A stretch of DNA of 18,628 nt from Bacteriovoracaceae bacterium UBA7317 (GCA_002474345.1 DKQD01000199.1:1-18628); one strand, 5' to 3'. Positions 7,883-16,307 are shown, numbered from the stretch's first letter. Numbers and translations: made by a program. The notes: generated by a model not told the origin, from the sequence alone.

Positions 7883-8518
7883 ATGAACACTGAAAAGAAA
7901 AAAAGAAAAAAGAGGGATAAGGATGGAAACTACTTATTTGGAGTCTGTGGAGGTAGTTGTTCTGGTAAGTCTACATTTGTAGCAGCATTGGCAAAGGTTT
8001 TAGGAGAAGAAAACTGTTCTCTTTTTTCTCAAGATAATTTTTATTACGAGAACTTTGACAAGGTGCGCTTCGAATACCCCGAGTCCATAGATAACGATAA
8101 AATGAGGTTTTCTCTTTACGAACTTAAAATGGGACTTATGGTTGAGCTGCCGGTATTTGATGTTGCGACAAGATCGCTCATGCCTTTCATGGAAGACTTA
8201 GAATCAAAAAAAATTCTTATTTTAGAGGGGAGCTTTCTTTTGCATTGGGAAGAAATTCGAGGTGCCCTTGATGAAAGCGTATTTTTAGATTTTCCAACAG
8301 AGGAAAGGCTTCAAAGAAGAATTAAGCGTGATACGATTGAAAGAGGTTTTCCAAAGGAGCAAGTGGAAAAAGAGTTTAATGAAAGTGCTGAAAAAATTCA
8401 TCAGGATTTAATAATCCCTTCAAAAAATTTTGCTACGCATGTTGTGAATGATGAAGAATCTTTTTCTAAACTTGTTAATGACCTTGGAGAAAAGTTTAAA
8501 GGAATTATAGAATCATAG
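7883..8518 (+). CDS. udk: Uridine kinase-type P-loop kinase (211 aa)
   Basis: Uridine/cytidine kinase phosphorylates pyrimidine ribonucleosides to UMP/CMP in the cytoplasm. A Walker A motif GGSCSGKS is at about residues 23-30 after a very basic N-terminus. QDNFYY matches the substrate-binding region, ELPVFD follows, and ILEGSFLL resembles the Walker-B-region strand of Udk. The lid/Arg region RRIKRDTIERGFP aligns with the family's RRIKRD element. Length (211) fits E. coli Udk (213). An in-frame ATG at 7874 is an alternative start; 7883 has the partial Shine-Dalgarno GGGGAT upstream. It lies 199 nt before the pyrimidine-degradation operon, which is functionally suggestive, but probably has its own transcript. 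A related kinase of the phosphoribulokinase/uridine kinase superfamily cannot be excluded. Confidence 0.8.
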   Translation: MNTEKKKRKKRDKDGNYLFGVCGGSCSGKSTFVAALAKVLGEENCSLFSQDNFYYENFDKVRFEYPESIDNDKMRFSLYELKMGLMVELPVFDVATRSLMPFMEDLESKKILILEGSFLLHWEEIRGALDESVFLDFPTEERLQRRIKRDTIERGFPKEQVEKEFNESAEKIHQDLIIPSKNFATHVVNDEESFSKLVNDLGEKFKGIIES

Positions 8519-8555
8519 ATTTTTCTTAAAACGTTATAAAAAGATTTCAAAATAA

Positions 8556-8578
8556 TTTCCTGAGGAAAGTCAATTTTT
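8556..8578 (+). terminator. Weak terminator-like hairpin after the kinase gene
   Basis: TTTCC, loop TGA and GGAAA form a 5-bp stem, followed after 5 nt by TTTTT. It is 38 nt after the kinase stop and could separate it from the next operon. The stem is weak and the T-run offset. Confidence 0.25.
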
Positions 8579-8643
8579 GTTTCCATCTTGAAGAGAATAA
8601 CTAAATTGATAATTTTGATACCTCGCTAACTCAAATAAAAGTT

Positions 8644-8672
8644 TTGACACCCCCATTTAAAATCATTAAGGT
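8644..8672 (+). promoter_or_regulatory. Candidate promoter of the pyrimidine-degradation operon
   Basis: TTGACA at 8644-8649 is a perfect -35 hexamer. At 17-nt spacing the -10 position reads TAAGGT (8667-8672), only 3 of 6, so the promoter would need an activator or uses another -10. No clear operator dyad is visible around it. Confidence 0.35.
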
Positions 8673-8717
8673 TTTTGGTCCAAATTTAATTTTAGGATGC
8701 CAAAGGAGGACCTTGTT

Positions 8718-10208
8718 GTGAGTGGCTTTTTAAAAAATTATGTAAACGGAGCATTTGTAGAATCAAAAGCGAAGGAAAAGTTAGATATTATTAATCCTGC
8801 TACTCTAGAAGTATTGGGACAGACTCCTCTTGGTACGAGAGAAGACGTGGATGAAGCTGTTAAAGCGGCTAAGGAAGCTTTTAAGACTTGGAGCAAAGTT
8901 CCTGTTGTCGATAGAGTTCAACCTCTTTTTAAACTTAAAATTCTTCTTGATGAAAACGTCGATGAGATTGCTACTCTCATCGTCAAAGAACACGGCAAGA
9001 CATTTAAAGAAGCGAAGGGTGATATCCTTCGTGGTATTCAAATGGTTGAAGTGGCCACCGGCATGCCCACTATTATGCAAGGTGAAAATTTAGATAATAT
9101 AGCGCGAGATATTGACTGCCATGTGACCAGAAGACCTTTAGGCGTTTTTGGCGGAATAACACCTTTTAACTTTCCTTCAATGGTTCCTTTTTGGTTTTGG
9201 CCTTTTGCTATTGCTTCAGGAAATACTTATGTTTTAAAGCCTTCAGAAAGGGTGCCTTTAACACAGATGAAGATTTTTGAACTTATTCAACAAATTGGTT
9301 TACCTAAAGGTGTCCTTAACATGGTTCACGGAGGAAAGGATGTTGTTAACGGACTTCTCGACCATGAAGATATAAAGGGTATAAACTTTGTTGGCTCTAC
9401 ACCTGTGGCCAAGTATGTTTACCAAAAAGGCTCTCATAATGGAAAAAGAGTTCAAGCTCTAGGTGGAGCTAAAAATTATATTGTTATGTTACCGGATGCC
9501 CCTATTGAGCAATCTGTAGCAGCTATGGTTGACTCTTGTCTCGGTTGTGCAGGAGAAAGATGTCTTGCTGGTTCAGTTCTTGTCGGTGTTGGTGAAGCCT
9601 ACGACAGATTGAAAGAACAGGTTCTTAAAGAAGTCGGCCAAGTTGTTGTTGGAGATGGCCTTGATGTAAAAACAACGCTTGGTCCAGTCATTAGCGCCGA
9701 AGCTAAGTCAAGGATTGAAAAAGATATTGAGGCAGCTTTAAGTGAAGGGGCTGAACTACTTGTCGATGGAAGAAATCCTAAAACTAAAGAGAAAGGTTAT
9801 TTTTTAGCACCAACAGTTTTAGATAAAGTGAAGCCAGGGACGACAATGGCCCAAAAAGAAATTTTTGGACCAGTTATTGGCCTCATGCAAGTCGGGACAC
9901 TGGATGAAGCGATTGAAATCCTTAATTCTTCAAATTATGCCAATACAACGTCTATTTTTACTTCAAATGGAGGAGCCGCCAGAAAGTTTGTCGCTGAGGT
10001 AGCACCATCAATGGTTGGAGTTAACTTAGGCGTTCCAGCTCCTATGGCCTTTTTTAGTTTTGGTGGGTCAAAAGACTCCTTTTTTGGGGATGTAAAGGTT
10101 CATGGGAAAAGCTCTGTAGAATTTTTTACAGAAAAGCATACGACGATGACTCGTTGGTATGTTGAAGGAATGAATGATGCTGTCTCTCCAGTATGGAAAA
10201 GTGAGTAA
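8718..10208 (+). CDS. mmsA: CoA-acylating (methyl)malonate-semialdehyde dehydrogenase
   Basis: This enzyme oxidises malonate or methylmalonate semialdehyde with NAD+ and CoA to acetyl- or propionyl-CoA plus CO2, the last step of reductive uracil/thymine degradation (also used in valine or inositol catabolism). Aldehyde dehydrogenase motifs are present: PFNFPSMVPFW near 149-159, the NAD-binding KPSER, FVGSTPVAKYVY, and the catalytic Cys at about 282 in AGERCLAG. The usual general-base Glu motif is replaced by ALGGAKN, as in the CoA-acylating MmsA/IolA branch, and the C-terminal NLGVPAPMAFF signature is intact. GTG 8718 is chosen because AAAGGAGG (8702-8709) precedes it by 8 nt; an upstream in-frame ATG (8697) has no good Shine-Dalgarno. 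It is first in the operon, 77 nt before the next gene. Confidence 0.92.
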   Translation: MSGFLKNYVNGAFVESKAKEKLDIINPATLEVLGQTPLGTREDVDEAVKAAKEAFKTWSKVPVVDRVQPLFKLKILLDENVDEIATLIVKEHGKTFKEAKGDILRGIQMVEVATGMPTIMQGENLDNIARDIDCHVTRRPLGVFGGITPFNFPSMVPFWFWPFAIASGNTYVLKPSERVPLTQMKIFELIQQIGLPKGVLNMVHGGKDVVNGLLDHEDIKGINFVGSTPVAKYVYQKGSHNGKRVQALGGAKNYIVMLPDAPIEQSVAAMVDSCLGCAGERCLAGSVLVGVGEAYDRLKEQVLKEVGQVVVGDGLDVKTTLGPVISAEAKSRIEKDIEAALSEGAELLVDGRNPKTKEKGYFLAPTVLDKVKPGTTMAQKEIFGPVIGLMQVGTLDEAIEILNSSNYANTTSIFTSNGGAARKFVAEVAPSMVGVNLGVPAPMAFFSFGGSKDSFFGDVKVHGKSSVEFFTEKHTTMTRWYVEGMNDAVSPVWKSE

Positions 10209-10285
10209 TTTCTAAAGACGTGTGAGTGAGAGAAAAAGAAAGTACAAAATTAAAAAAATAAAAAGTGAAAGTTAAGGAGAAAAGA

Positions 10286-11164
10286 ATGTCAGAAAATAAT
10301 AAAAGGATTGTTAAATCAGCAGTTATTCAAATGGCCAATAAGGTTCCAACGGAAGCCTCTTGTGAAGAACATAGGAAGGGAATGTTGGACGCCCATATTC
10401 CTCTTATTGAAGAAGCTGGTAAAAAAGGTGTTCAAATTCTTTGTTTTCAAGAAGTCTTTACTGGGCCGTACTTCTGTCCTTCTCAAGATTCAAAATGGTA
10501 TGGGTTAGCCGAAAGAATTCCTGAAGGCCCAACAACTCAAAAGATGATGGAAATGGCCAAAAAACACAAAATGGTCATTATTGTTCCTATCTATGAAGAA
10601 GAAATGCCTGGTGTTTACTATAATACTGCAGCCGTTATTGATGCTGATGGAACTTACCTTGGTAAGTATAGAAAGAACCATATCCCTCAGGTTGCTGGCT
10701 TTTGGGAAAAATTCTTTTTCAAACCAGGAAACACAAACTACCCAGTTTTTAAAACTAAGTATGCAACCGTTGGTGTTTATATTTGTTATGACCGCCACTT
10801 CCCAGATGGAGCAAGATGTCTTGGCTTAAGCGGAGCTGAAATTGTTTTTAACCCATCTGCTACTGTTGCAGGTTTAAGTGAATACTTATGGAAACTAGAG
10901 CAGCCTGCTCACGCAGTTGCTAATGGTTACTATATTGCTGCCATCAACAGAGTTGGAACTGAAACTCCATGGAATATTGGTGAGTTTTATGGGCAAAGTT
11001 ATTTTTGTAATCCAAGAGGACAAATTATCGCTGAAGCGAGTAGAGACAAAGATGAACTTCTCGTCGCTGACCTCGATATGGACATGATTAAAGAGGTAAG
11101 AGATCTTTGGCAATTCTATAGAGATAGAAGGCCTGAGACCTACACTCAGTTGACGAATCTCTAA
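10286..11164 (+). CDS. pydC: Beta-ureidopropionase (N-carbamoyl-beta-alanine amidohydrolase)
   Basis: This cytoplasmic nitrilase-superfamily enzyme hydrolyses N-carbamoyl-beta-alanine or N-carbamoyl-beta-aminoisobutyrate to the beta-amino acid, CO2 and NH3. The Glu-Lys-Cys triad is visible: E56 in FQEVFTGPYF, K130 in YRKNHIP, and C167 in VYICYDRHFPDGAR. RKNHIP, FNPSAT and INRVGTE are shared with eukaryotic beta-ureidopropionases, which separates it from generic nitrilases. At 292 residues it is close to the catalytic core and lacks the N-terminal extension of the animal enzymes. ATG 10286 has TAAGGAGA 6 nt upstream; the in-frame GTG at 10265 would place that site inside the gene. The next gene follows after 23 nt. 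Confidence 0.9.
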   Translation: MSENNKRIVKSAVIQMANKVPTEASCEEHRKGMLDAHIPLIEEAGKKGVQILCFQEVFTGPYFCPSQDSKWYGLAERIPEGPTTQKMMEMAKKHKMVIIVPIYEEEMPGVYYNTAAVIDADGTYLGKYRKNHIPQVAGFWEKFFFKPGNTNYPVFKTKYATVGVYICYDRHFPDGARCLGLSGAEIVFNPSATVAGLSEYLWKLEQPAHAVANGYYIAAINRVGTETPWNIGEFYGQSYFCNPRGQIIAEASRDKDELLVADLDMDMIKEVRDLWQFYRDRRPETYTQLTNL

Positions 11165-11187
11165 TCAACATTTTTTTGGAGTTTTAA

Positions 11188-12480
11188 ATGGAAAACGAAG
11201 AAATAATGGGCCTTAGAAAGGCTCATCTTTATCCCACAAAAATTCCCTATTACAAAGACCCCATTCAGCTTGTAAGAGCAAGTGGGTCTTATGTATGGGA
11301 TAATCAAGGAAAGCAATACCTTGATGTAATAGGTGGAATCGTCTCGATTTCAGTAGGACACAACCATCCTCAAATTAAGGAGAAGATGAAGGCGATGATT
11401 GCTGAAGATGCTATTCAGCACACGACCTTTCTTTATCTTTCTCAATATATGGCAGAGTTAGGTAAGAAAATCTCTGATGTTGCACCTGATGGCCTAAACA
11501 AGTGCTACTTCGTAAACTCTGGTTCTGAAGCTAATGAAATGGCCATTATGAGTGCCAGGGTTGCTACCGGTGAGCAAATGGTTGTTTCTCTTCGTCATGG
11601 CTACCATGGTGGAACGAATGTTCCACTTGCTCTTTGTGGACATGGGACATGGAAGTATCCAGCCCAACCTCAAGCTTCTGTCGTTCACGCTATGGCACCT
11701 TATTGTTACCGTTGTCCTTTCAACAGTAAAAATGGCTGCCACATGGAGTGTGCTGAAGATGTGAAAAATGTTATCGAAACGACAACCCACGGGAAAATTG
11801 CAGCTTTTATTGCTGAGCCTGTTATGGGTGTTGGGGGCTTTATTGATCCTCCAGTGCAATACCATAAAAGAGTTCATGAAATTGTGAAAAGCTATGGTGG
11901 TCTCTATATATCTGATGAAGTTCAAGCAGGTGTTGGAAGAACAGGGAAGCACTTTTTTGCTATTGAAGAGTCTGGTGTAACTCCTGACCTTATAACGATG
12001 GCCAAAGGAATTGGTAACGGAGCTCCTGTTGGTGCTGTGATTGCTAAAGATGAGGTTGCTGAAGCGATGAAAGGAAAACTCCACTTTAATACTTTTGGAG
12101 GAGACCCCTATCAAGCGATGCAGGCCTCTGAGGTTGTTGATATTGTTTTAAATGATAACCTTATTGAAAATTCAAAAGTCATGGGGAACTATTTAAAAGA
12201 AGCTTTTAAAGATCTTCAAAAAGATTTTCCTGTGATTGGTGACGTGAGAGGTCGAGGCCTCATGCTAGGTCTTGAGCTTGTCAAAGATAGAAAGACAAAA
12301 GAGCCGGCGGCCAACGAAGCGGCTCTTTTAATGGAGCTTTCAAAAGGCGAAGGACTCCTCATTGGTAAAGGTGGCCTTTACGGAAACGTCATTAGAATCG
12401 CTCCATCTCTAGGTATCTCAAGAAGTGAAGCCGATGAACTAGTGACAAAACTTAAAGCTTCTTTTCAAAAGCTTTCTTAA
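11188..12480 (+). CDS. Class III PLP aminotransferase, beta-alanine/AGT2 type
   Basis: Predicted to move the amino group of beta-alanine or beta-aminoisobutyrate to pyruvate or 2-oxoglutarate, giving (methyl)malonate semialdehyde for the dehydrogenase encoded two genes upstream. Fold-type I class III features are SGSEAN (111-116) for the PLP phosphate, HGYHGGT near 137-143, PLP-ring Asp 243 in ISDEVQAGVGRTG, and Schiff-base Lys 273 in TMAKGIGNG. A Cys cluster (CYRCPF to C188) sits mid-protein; similar Cys-rich inserts occur in AGT2/Pyd4-like aminotransferases. At 430 residues it is full length. The Shine-Dalgarno GGAG lies 6 nt before the ATG. Exact substrate is inferred from the operon; alanine-glyoxylate or GABA activity remains possible. 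Confidence 0.88.
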   Translation: MENEEIMGLRKAHLYPTKIPYYKDPIQLVRASGSYVWDNQGKQYLDVIGGIVSISVGHNHPQIKEKMKAMIAEDAIQHTTFLYLSQYMAELGKKISDVAPDGLNKCYFVNSGSEANEMAIMSARVATGEQMVVSLRHGYHGGTNVPLALCGHGTWKYPAQPQASVVHAMAPYCYRCPFNSKNGCHMECAEDVKNVIETTTHGKIAAFIAEPVMGVGGFIDPPVQYHKRVHEIVKSYGGLYISDEVQAGVGRTGKHFFAIEESGVTPDLITMAKGIGNGAPVGAVIAKDEVAEAMKGKLHFNTFGGDPYQAMQASEVVDIVLNDNLIENSKVMGNYLKEAFKDLQKDFPVIGDVRGRGLMLGLELVKDRKTKEPAANEAALLMELSKGEGLLIGKGGLYGNVIRIAPSLGISRSEADELVTKLKASFQKLS

Positions 12481-12517
12481 ACTTTAGACCCCCTAGCGGT
12501 CCATAAAGGAGGGTGAT

Positions 12518-13984
12518 GTGAAACTCATCAATGATGATTTGGCACCAGTTACAGAGAAGGGAAAAACCTGGAGTACTCTCAATTATTTTTCTCTTTGGGT
12601 AGGGATGGCCGTTTGTATCCCCTCCTATATGATCGCTTCAAGCCTTATAGCTGCTGGAATGAGTTTGTGGCAGGCCATGGGCTGTGTTTTTTTAGGGAAT
12701 ATGATTGTTTTAGTTCCCATGGTTTTAAACGGAATGGCGGGAACAAAGTATGGTGTTCCCTATCCCGTTTTTGCGAGGGCGAGCTTTGGCGTTTTAGGCT
12801 CTAATGTCCCTGCCCTTTTAAGAGCAGTCGTCGCTTGTGGTTGGTTTGGGATTCAATCATGGATCGGTGGAACTGCGGTCAAAGCTGTTATAAGCCAGGT
12901 TTGGCCAGCTTTTTTAGAGCTTCCTCAAGTGATGCCCGCTTTTATGGGAGTTGATACACCGTCTTTTATTAGTTTTCTTATTTTTTGGGGCTTCAACGTT
13001 TACCTCATTTTAAAAGGTGTTGAGTCCATTAAGTTTTTAGAAACGGCTGCAGCACCGATTCTTTTGATTGCAGGCGTTGTTCTTTTAGGGTGGGCCGTTT
13101 CCCAAACAGGTATTGAGCCTCTTTTAAATCAGCCATCAACTTTTAAAACAAGTGAAGAATTTTGGAATATTTTTATTCCAAGTCTTACGGGCATGGTCGG
13201 CTTTTGGGCCACCATGAGTTTGAATATTCCCGATTTTACTCGTTATGCTAAAGACCAAAAAAGCCAAATGATTGGTCAGGCCTTAGGTCTTCCAACGACG
13301 ATGACTTTATTTGCTCTCATTGGTGTGATGGTGACAAAGGCAACACAAGTCCTTTACGGGACGGCCATTTGGGATCCAGTTCAAGTTATTCAGAAATTTG
13401 ATAATCCTGCGATTCTTTTGATTTCTATGATTATTATTAGTATTGCTACTTTATCAACCAACGTTGCTGCCAATGTTGTGGGCCCTGCTAACGATATTTC
13501 AAATGTTAATCCGGATAAAATTAATTTTAAAACAGGTGGAATGATCACAGCTTTCCTAGGTATTTTTATGATGCCTTGGAAGTTGATTGCTGATCCTCAA
13601 GGATATGTTTTTACCTGGCTTATAGGTTACTCCTCCCTTCTTGGTCCTATAGGAGGAATTCTTTTAGTTGATTATTTCCTATTAAGAAAACAAAAATTAG
13701 TAGTAGAAGACCTTTACAAAAAGGATGGGGTCTATTGGTATTCAGGTGGTTTTAATACAAAAGCGCTCATGGCCTTTGTTTTAGGAGTACTTCCTAACGT
13801 GCCAGGTTTTTTAAAGCAAATTCAGGTTGTGAATGAAATTCCTGGGGTTTTTGAGACCATTTATAGTTACGCTTGGTTTGTTGGCCTACCCCTTGCTGGT
13901 CTTGTCTATTACGGGCTAATGATGGCCAAAGAAAGTGAAGAAATTTCCGAAATCGATTCGGGAGAGGAGTTCCAAAATGTCTGA
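12518..13984 (+). CDS. NCS1 family nucleobase/hydantoin/allantoin permease
   Basis: This inner-membrane symporter of the nucleobase-cation-symport-1 family (relatives Mhp1, PucI, CodB) imports nucleobases or related cyclic amides. About 12 hydrophobic segments span 488 residues. Typical features are PSYMIASSLIAAGMS in TM1, GTKYGVPYPVFARASFG before TM3, GWFGIQSWIGG in TM3, SLNIPDFTRYAKDQ in the middle and STNVAANVVGPANDI in TM8-9. Uracil/thymine is the likely substrate from context; dihydropyrimidines or hydantoins are alternatives. The GTG start at 12518 has AAGGAGG 5 nt upstream. The end overlaps the start of the next gene by 8 nt, suggesting translational coupling between uptake and the first catabolic enzyme. 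Confidence 0.9.
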   Translation: MKLINDDLAPVTEKGKTWSTLNYFSLWVGMAVCIPSYMIASSLIAAGMSLWQAMGCVFLGNMIVLVPMVLNGMAGTKYGVPYPVFARASFGVLGSNVPALLRAVVACGWFGIQSWIGGTAVKAVISQVWPAFLELPQVMPAFMGVDTPSFISFLIFWGFNVYLILKGVESIKFLETAAAPILLIAGVVLLGWAVSQTGIEPLLNQPSTFKTSEEFWNIFIPSLTGMVGFWATMSLNIPDFTRYAKDQKSQMIGQALGLPTTMTLFALIGVMVTKATQVLYGTAIWDPVQVIQKFDNPAILLISMIIISIATLSTNVAANVVGPANDISNVNPDKINFKTGGMITAFLGIFMMPWKLIADPQGYVFTWLIGYSSLLGPIGGILLVDYFLLRKQKLVVEDLYKKDGVYWYSGGFNTKALMAFVLGVLPNVPGFLKQIQVVNEIPGVFETIYSYAWFVGLPLAGLVYYGLMMAKESEEISEIDSGEEFQNV

Positions 13985-15056
13985 AAAATTAGAAGTTTAT
14001 TCCAATGGTGTTCGTTTCGAAAACCCTTTCCTAGTGGGTTCTGGACCTCCATCAACAAATGGAAAAATTATTGCCCGTTCTTTTAAGGCGGGATGGGGTG
14101 GATCAGTCCTCAAAACTCTAAGTCTTGACCATACCAAAGTGAGAAACATTGCTCCTCGCTATGGTAAACTTATGGATCACGGAAAATGTATTGGGTATAC
14201 TAATAACGAGCTCATCACTGACCGTCCTCTTGATATTTGGCTTGATGAAATAAAGGCCCTAAAAAAAGAATTTCCAGATAAGGTTATTGTGGCCTCCATT
14301 ATGGAAGAACCTATTCGAGAAAATTGGCAAAAACTCACTGAACTTGTTTGTAAAGCGGGAGCCGACCTTATTGAGCTAAATCTTTCTTGTCCTCATGGGA
14401 TGCCTGAGCGAAAAATGGGTCAGGCCATGGGGCAAGACTGCAGTATGGTTCAGGAAGTGACTGGTTGGGTTAAAGATGTATCAACAGTTCCAGTTTGGGC
14501 AAAGATGACTCCAAATGTAATGGACATCACTCAACCTGCAGCAAGTGCTTATAAAGCTGGTGCTGATGGTATTACGGCCATCAATACAATTTTGAGTGTT
14601 GCTGGCGTTGACATGAAAAGCTTTAAGCCAACCCCTAATGTTAAAGGTATTTCAGCTTTTGGTGGCTACTCTTACAAATCAGTTAAGCCAATCGGTCTTC
14701 GTATGGTAGCCGAACTTGCTATGGCCTTCCCAAAATCTATTATTAGTGGTGTTGGGGGGGTAACTGATGGCCATAGTGCAGCTGAATTTATGTGCATGGG
14801 GTCAACTACTCTTCAAGTTTGTACTGGAATTATGCTAGACGGTTTCAAGATTGTTGATCAGCTAAAAGAAGAGTTAACTACTATTCTTGACGGTCATGGA
14901 ATGGCCAACGTTTTAGAACTTAGAGGCAAATCTCTAGAGTTCTTTGGAACGATGAAAGAAATGGCAGACCGAATGGAAGCCAGCAAGAAAAAGACGGCTC
15001 ATACCAATGCATTTGAAGGAGACAATATCGTCAATGTCTCTAATGAACTCTGCTAG
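13977..15056 (+). CDS. preA: Dihydropyrimidine dehydrogenase FMN domain (PreA-like), no Fe-S domain
   Basis: Predicted to reduce uracil/thymine to the 5,6-dihydro base, the first step of the pathway. The FMN beta/alpha barrel is complete: GGSVLKTLSLD (flavin Lys about 46), NNELITDRPL, LNLSCPHGMPERKMG with the catalytic Cys about 138 matching the vertebrate DPD active-site loop, AKMTPNV, AINT, and the phosphate-binding GVGGVTDG region. It is closer by eye to eukaryotic DPD barrel sequence than to E. coli PreA. It ends at 359 residues, whereas E. coli PreA (about 411) carries a C-terminal two-[4Fe-4S] ferredoxin domain. Here there is no CxxCxxC motif, and a terminator follows 26 nt later. ATG 13977 has GAGGAG upstream and overlaps the permease gene by 8 nt; an in-frame ATG at 13935 is less likely. 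Confidence 0.87.
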   Translation: MSEKLEVYSNGVRFENPFLVGSGPPSTNGKIIARSFKAGWGGSVLKTLSLDHTKVRNIAPRYGKLMDHGKCIGYTNNELITDRPLDIWLDEIKALKKEFPDKVIVASIMEEPIRENWQKLTELVCKAGADLIELNLSCPHGMPERKMGQAMGQDCSMVQEVTGWVKDVSTVPVWAKMTPNVMDITQPAASAYKAGADGITAINTILSVAGVDMKSFKPTPNVKGISAFGGYSYKSVKPIGLRMVAELAMAFPKSIISGVGGVTDGHSAAEFMCMGSTTLQVCTGIMLDGFKIVDQLKEELTTILDGHGMANVLELRGKSLEFFGTMKEMADRMEASKKKTAHTNAFEGDNIVNVSNELC

Positions 15057-15082
15057 CCATTAAGCGTTTTATTTTTTATGAT

Positions 15083-15110
15083 AAGGGTCCTTAATAAGGG
15101 CCCTTTTTTT
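15083..15110 (+). terminator. Rho-independent terminator of the pyrimidine operon
   Basis: AAGGGTCCTT (15083-15092) and AAGGGCCCTT (15096-15105) form a 10-bp stem with one G-T pair and an AAT loop, running directly into a T-run to 15110. It lies 26 nt after the preA stop. Confidence 0.88.
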
Positions 15111-15165
15111 GTAAAGTGACCCTTCCAATTTTATTAATATAAAAGAATAAAATAAGGATTTTTGA

Positions 15166-15483
15166 ATGAATTTATTGTCACTTGATGAGCTTTATGAAAA
15201 ATCTAAAAACCTTAAAGAGGGTGAAGTCATTTTAGATGTTCGAGGACCCAGTGAGTTTGCTGAAGGTCATATTGAGGGAAGCCTCAATATACCTCATGAT
15301 TCAGTAGTAGAGCATGTTGATAAGTTGAAGGAATATAAAAATATTTATATCCACTGTAAAATGGGTGGTAGAGCAAAAATGGCCTATTCCATGCTAGAAG
15401 AAAGTGGTATTAATAACATGGAAGTCTGTGTCGAAGCCGGTTTTCAAGGCTGGATAGAGAAAGGTTATCCTGTACATAAATAG
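15166..15483 (+). CDS. Single-domain rhodanese-like protein (105 aa)
   Basis: This small cytoplasmic sulfurtransferase-fold protein would transfer sulfane sulfur or carry persulfide. The N-terminal CH2A-like motif ILDVRGPSEFAEGHIEGSLNIP is intact, and the active-site loop is CKMGGR with Cys 64 after YIH. Length is that of stand-alone GlpE/PspE-type rhodaneses. It has no signal peptide. AAGG lies 8 nt before the ATG. It follows the operon terminator and so has its own transcript; it converges with the lipoprotein gene 17 nt downstream. The acceptor cannot be predicted from context. Confidence 0.9.
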   Translation: MNLLSLDELYEKSKNLKEGEVILDVRGPSEFAEGHIEGSLNIPHDSVVEHVDKLKEYKNIYIHCKMGGRAKMAYSMLEESGINNMEVCVEAGFQGWIEKGYPVHK

Positions 15484-15500
15484 ACCTAAAGAATTAGTTC

Positions 15501-16307
15501 TTAGCGCTTAAACTTGAACTGCCTAAATTTATTTTCTTTTGTAAGGGGTGTTGGTTTGAAGCCAACACAACTTTTTATATGCTTGGCTTTTTCATCAGGA
15601 ATTCTTATAAACTCCTTAAAAGGCATAAAGGATCCTTGCCTCCGATTCCTTTTAGAGTTGTAAAAGGCCAATTCAAAAGTGTAAGAACCTTTCATTTTCA
15701 TGCCACCATTTAAACGCGTGAAAAAGCCAATCTCTTCACTTTTTGAAGTGAGGGGATATTTTGCTCCTCTTTGGACTAAAATCCTTTTTGTTGAACCTGT
15801 CTTTCTTTCTTCAATGCTAACATCTGGAATTATCTTATTGTGTTCAAAAGCTGGACAAGAGAACTTTTCAAATCGGGAGGAATGAGCAGCAGCACTGTAA
15901 AAAATAGAAAATCCCGTTTTTTTTATATCTCTGAAAAACTTTCCATTGGATGACTTTCTCCAGTTCTTTTGAACAAGAGGCAGAGTGATGTGTCCTAAGA
16001 TAGTTTTATTTCCAGTCCTACTAATTTTGGAAACTTTAATAAGCCATGAGTCGACTTCTGTTTTTTTATTAATGTCTTTCAAATGCTCTTTAGAGAGAGA
16101 AGGTATATTTAATGAAACGAGAATTCCTTTAGAAATTTTATTCAAAGATTTTCCTCTACCCACTTTCCAATCGACTACCCTAACTCGATCAATAGTACCT
16201 TTAGGTAAATCAATCATAAAAGAGTGAGAGTTTAAGGGAGAATAGGTATAGTTTTCGGAACAACCTAAAAGTAAAAGAGGTATAAAAATATAAATCCAAT
16301 TTCTCAT
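15501..16307 (-). CDS. Putative lipoprotein, unknown function (268 aa)
   Basis: I do not recognise this protein. It has a compact lipoprotein signal, a hydrophobic IYIFIPLLLL core and lipobox LLGC with the lipidated Cys at 16. The mature part is basic (many Lys/Arg) with predicted beta character and only two further cysteines (about 151 and 242), which could form one disulfide. No known enzyme motif is visible. Residue 17 is Ser rather than the Asp typical of inner-membrane retention, so by the enterobacterial +2 rule it would go to the outer membrane; the rule may not hold in this organism. The ATG has only a weak GGAT upstream. It is divergent from the damaged gene at 16443. Confidence 0.75.
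   Translation of the reverse strand: MRNWIYIFIPLLLLGCSENYTYSPLNSHSFMIDLPKGTIDRVRVVDWKVGRGKSLNKISKGILVSLNIPSLSKEHLKDINKKTEVDSWLIKVSKISRTGNKTILGHITLPLVQKNWRKSSNGKFFRDIKKTGFSIFYSAAAHSSRFEKFSCPAFEHNKIIPDVSIEERKTGSTKRILVQRGAKYPLTSKSEEIGFFTRLNGGMKMKGSYTFELAFYNSKRNRRQGSFMPFKEFIRIPDEKAKHIKSCVGFKPTPLTKENKFRQFKFKR

Noticed and set aside
11494..12114. 206-codon open frame antisense to the aminotransferase gene
   Set aside because: It is the reverse-strand shadow of a strongly conserved gene; the translation is His/Asn/Ser-rich with no recognisable motif and no ribosome binding site.
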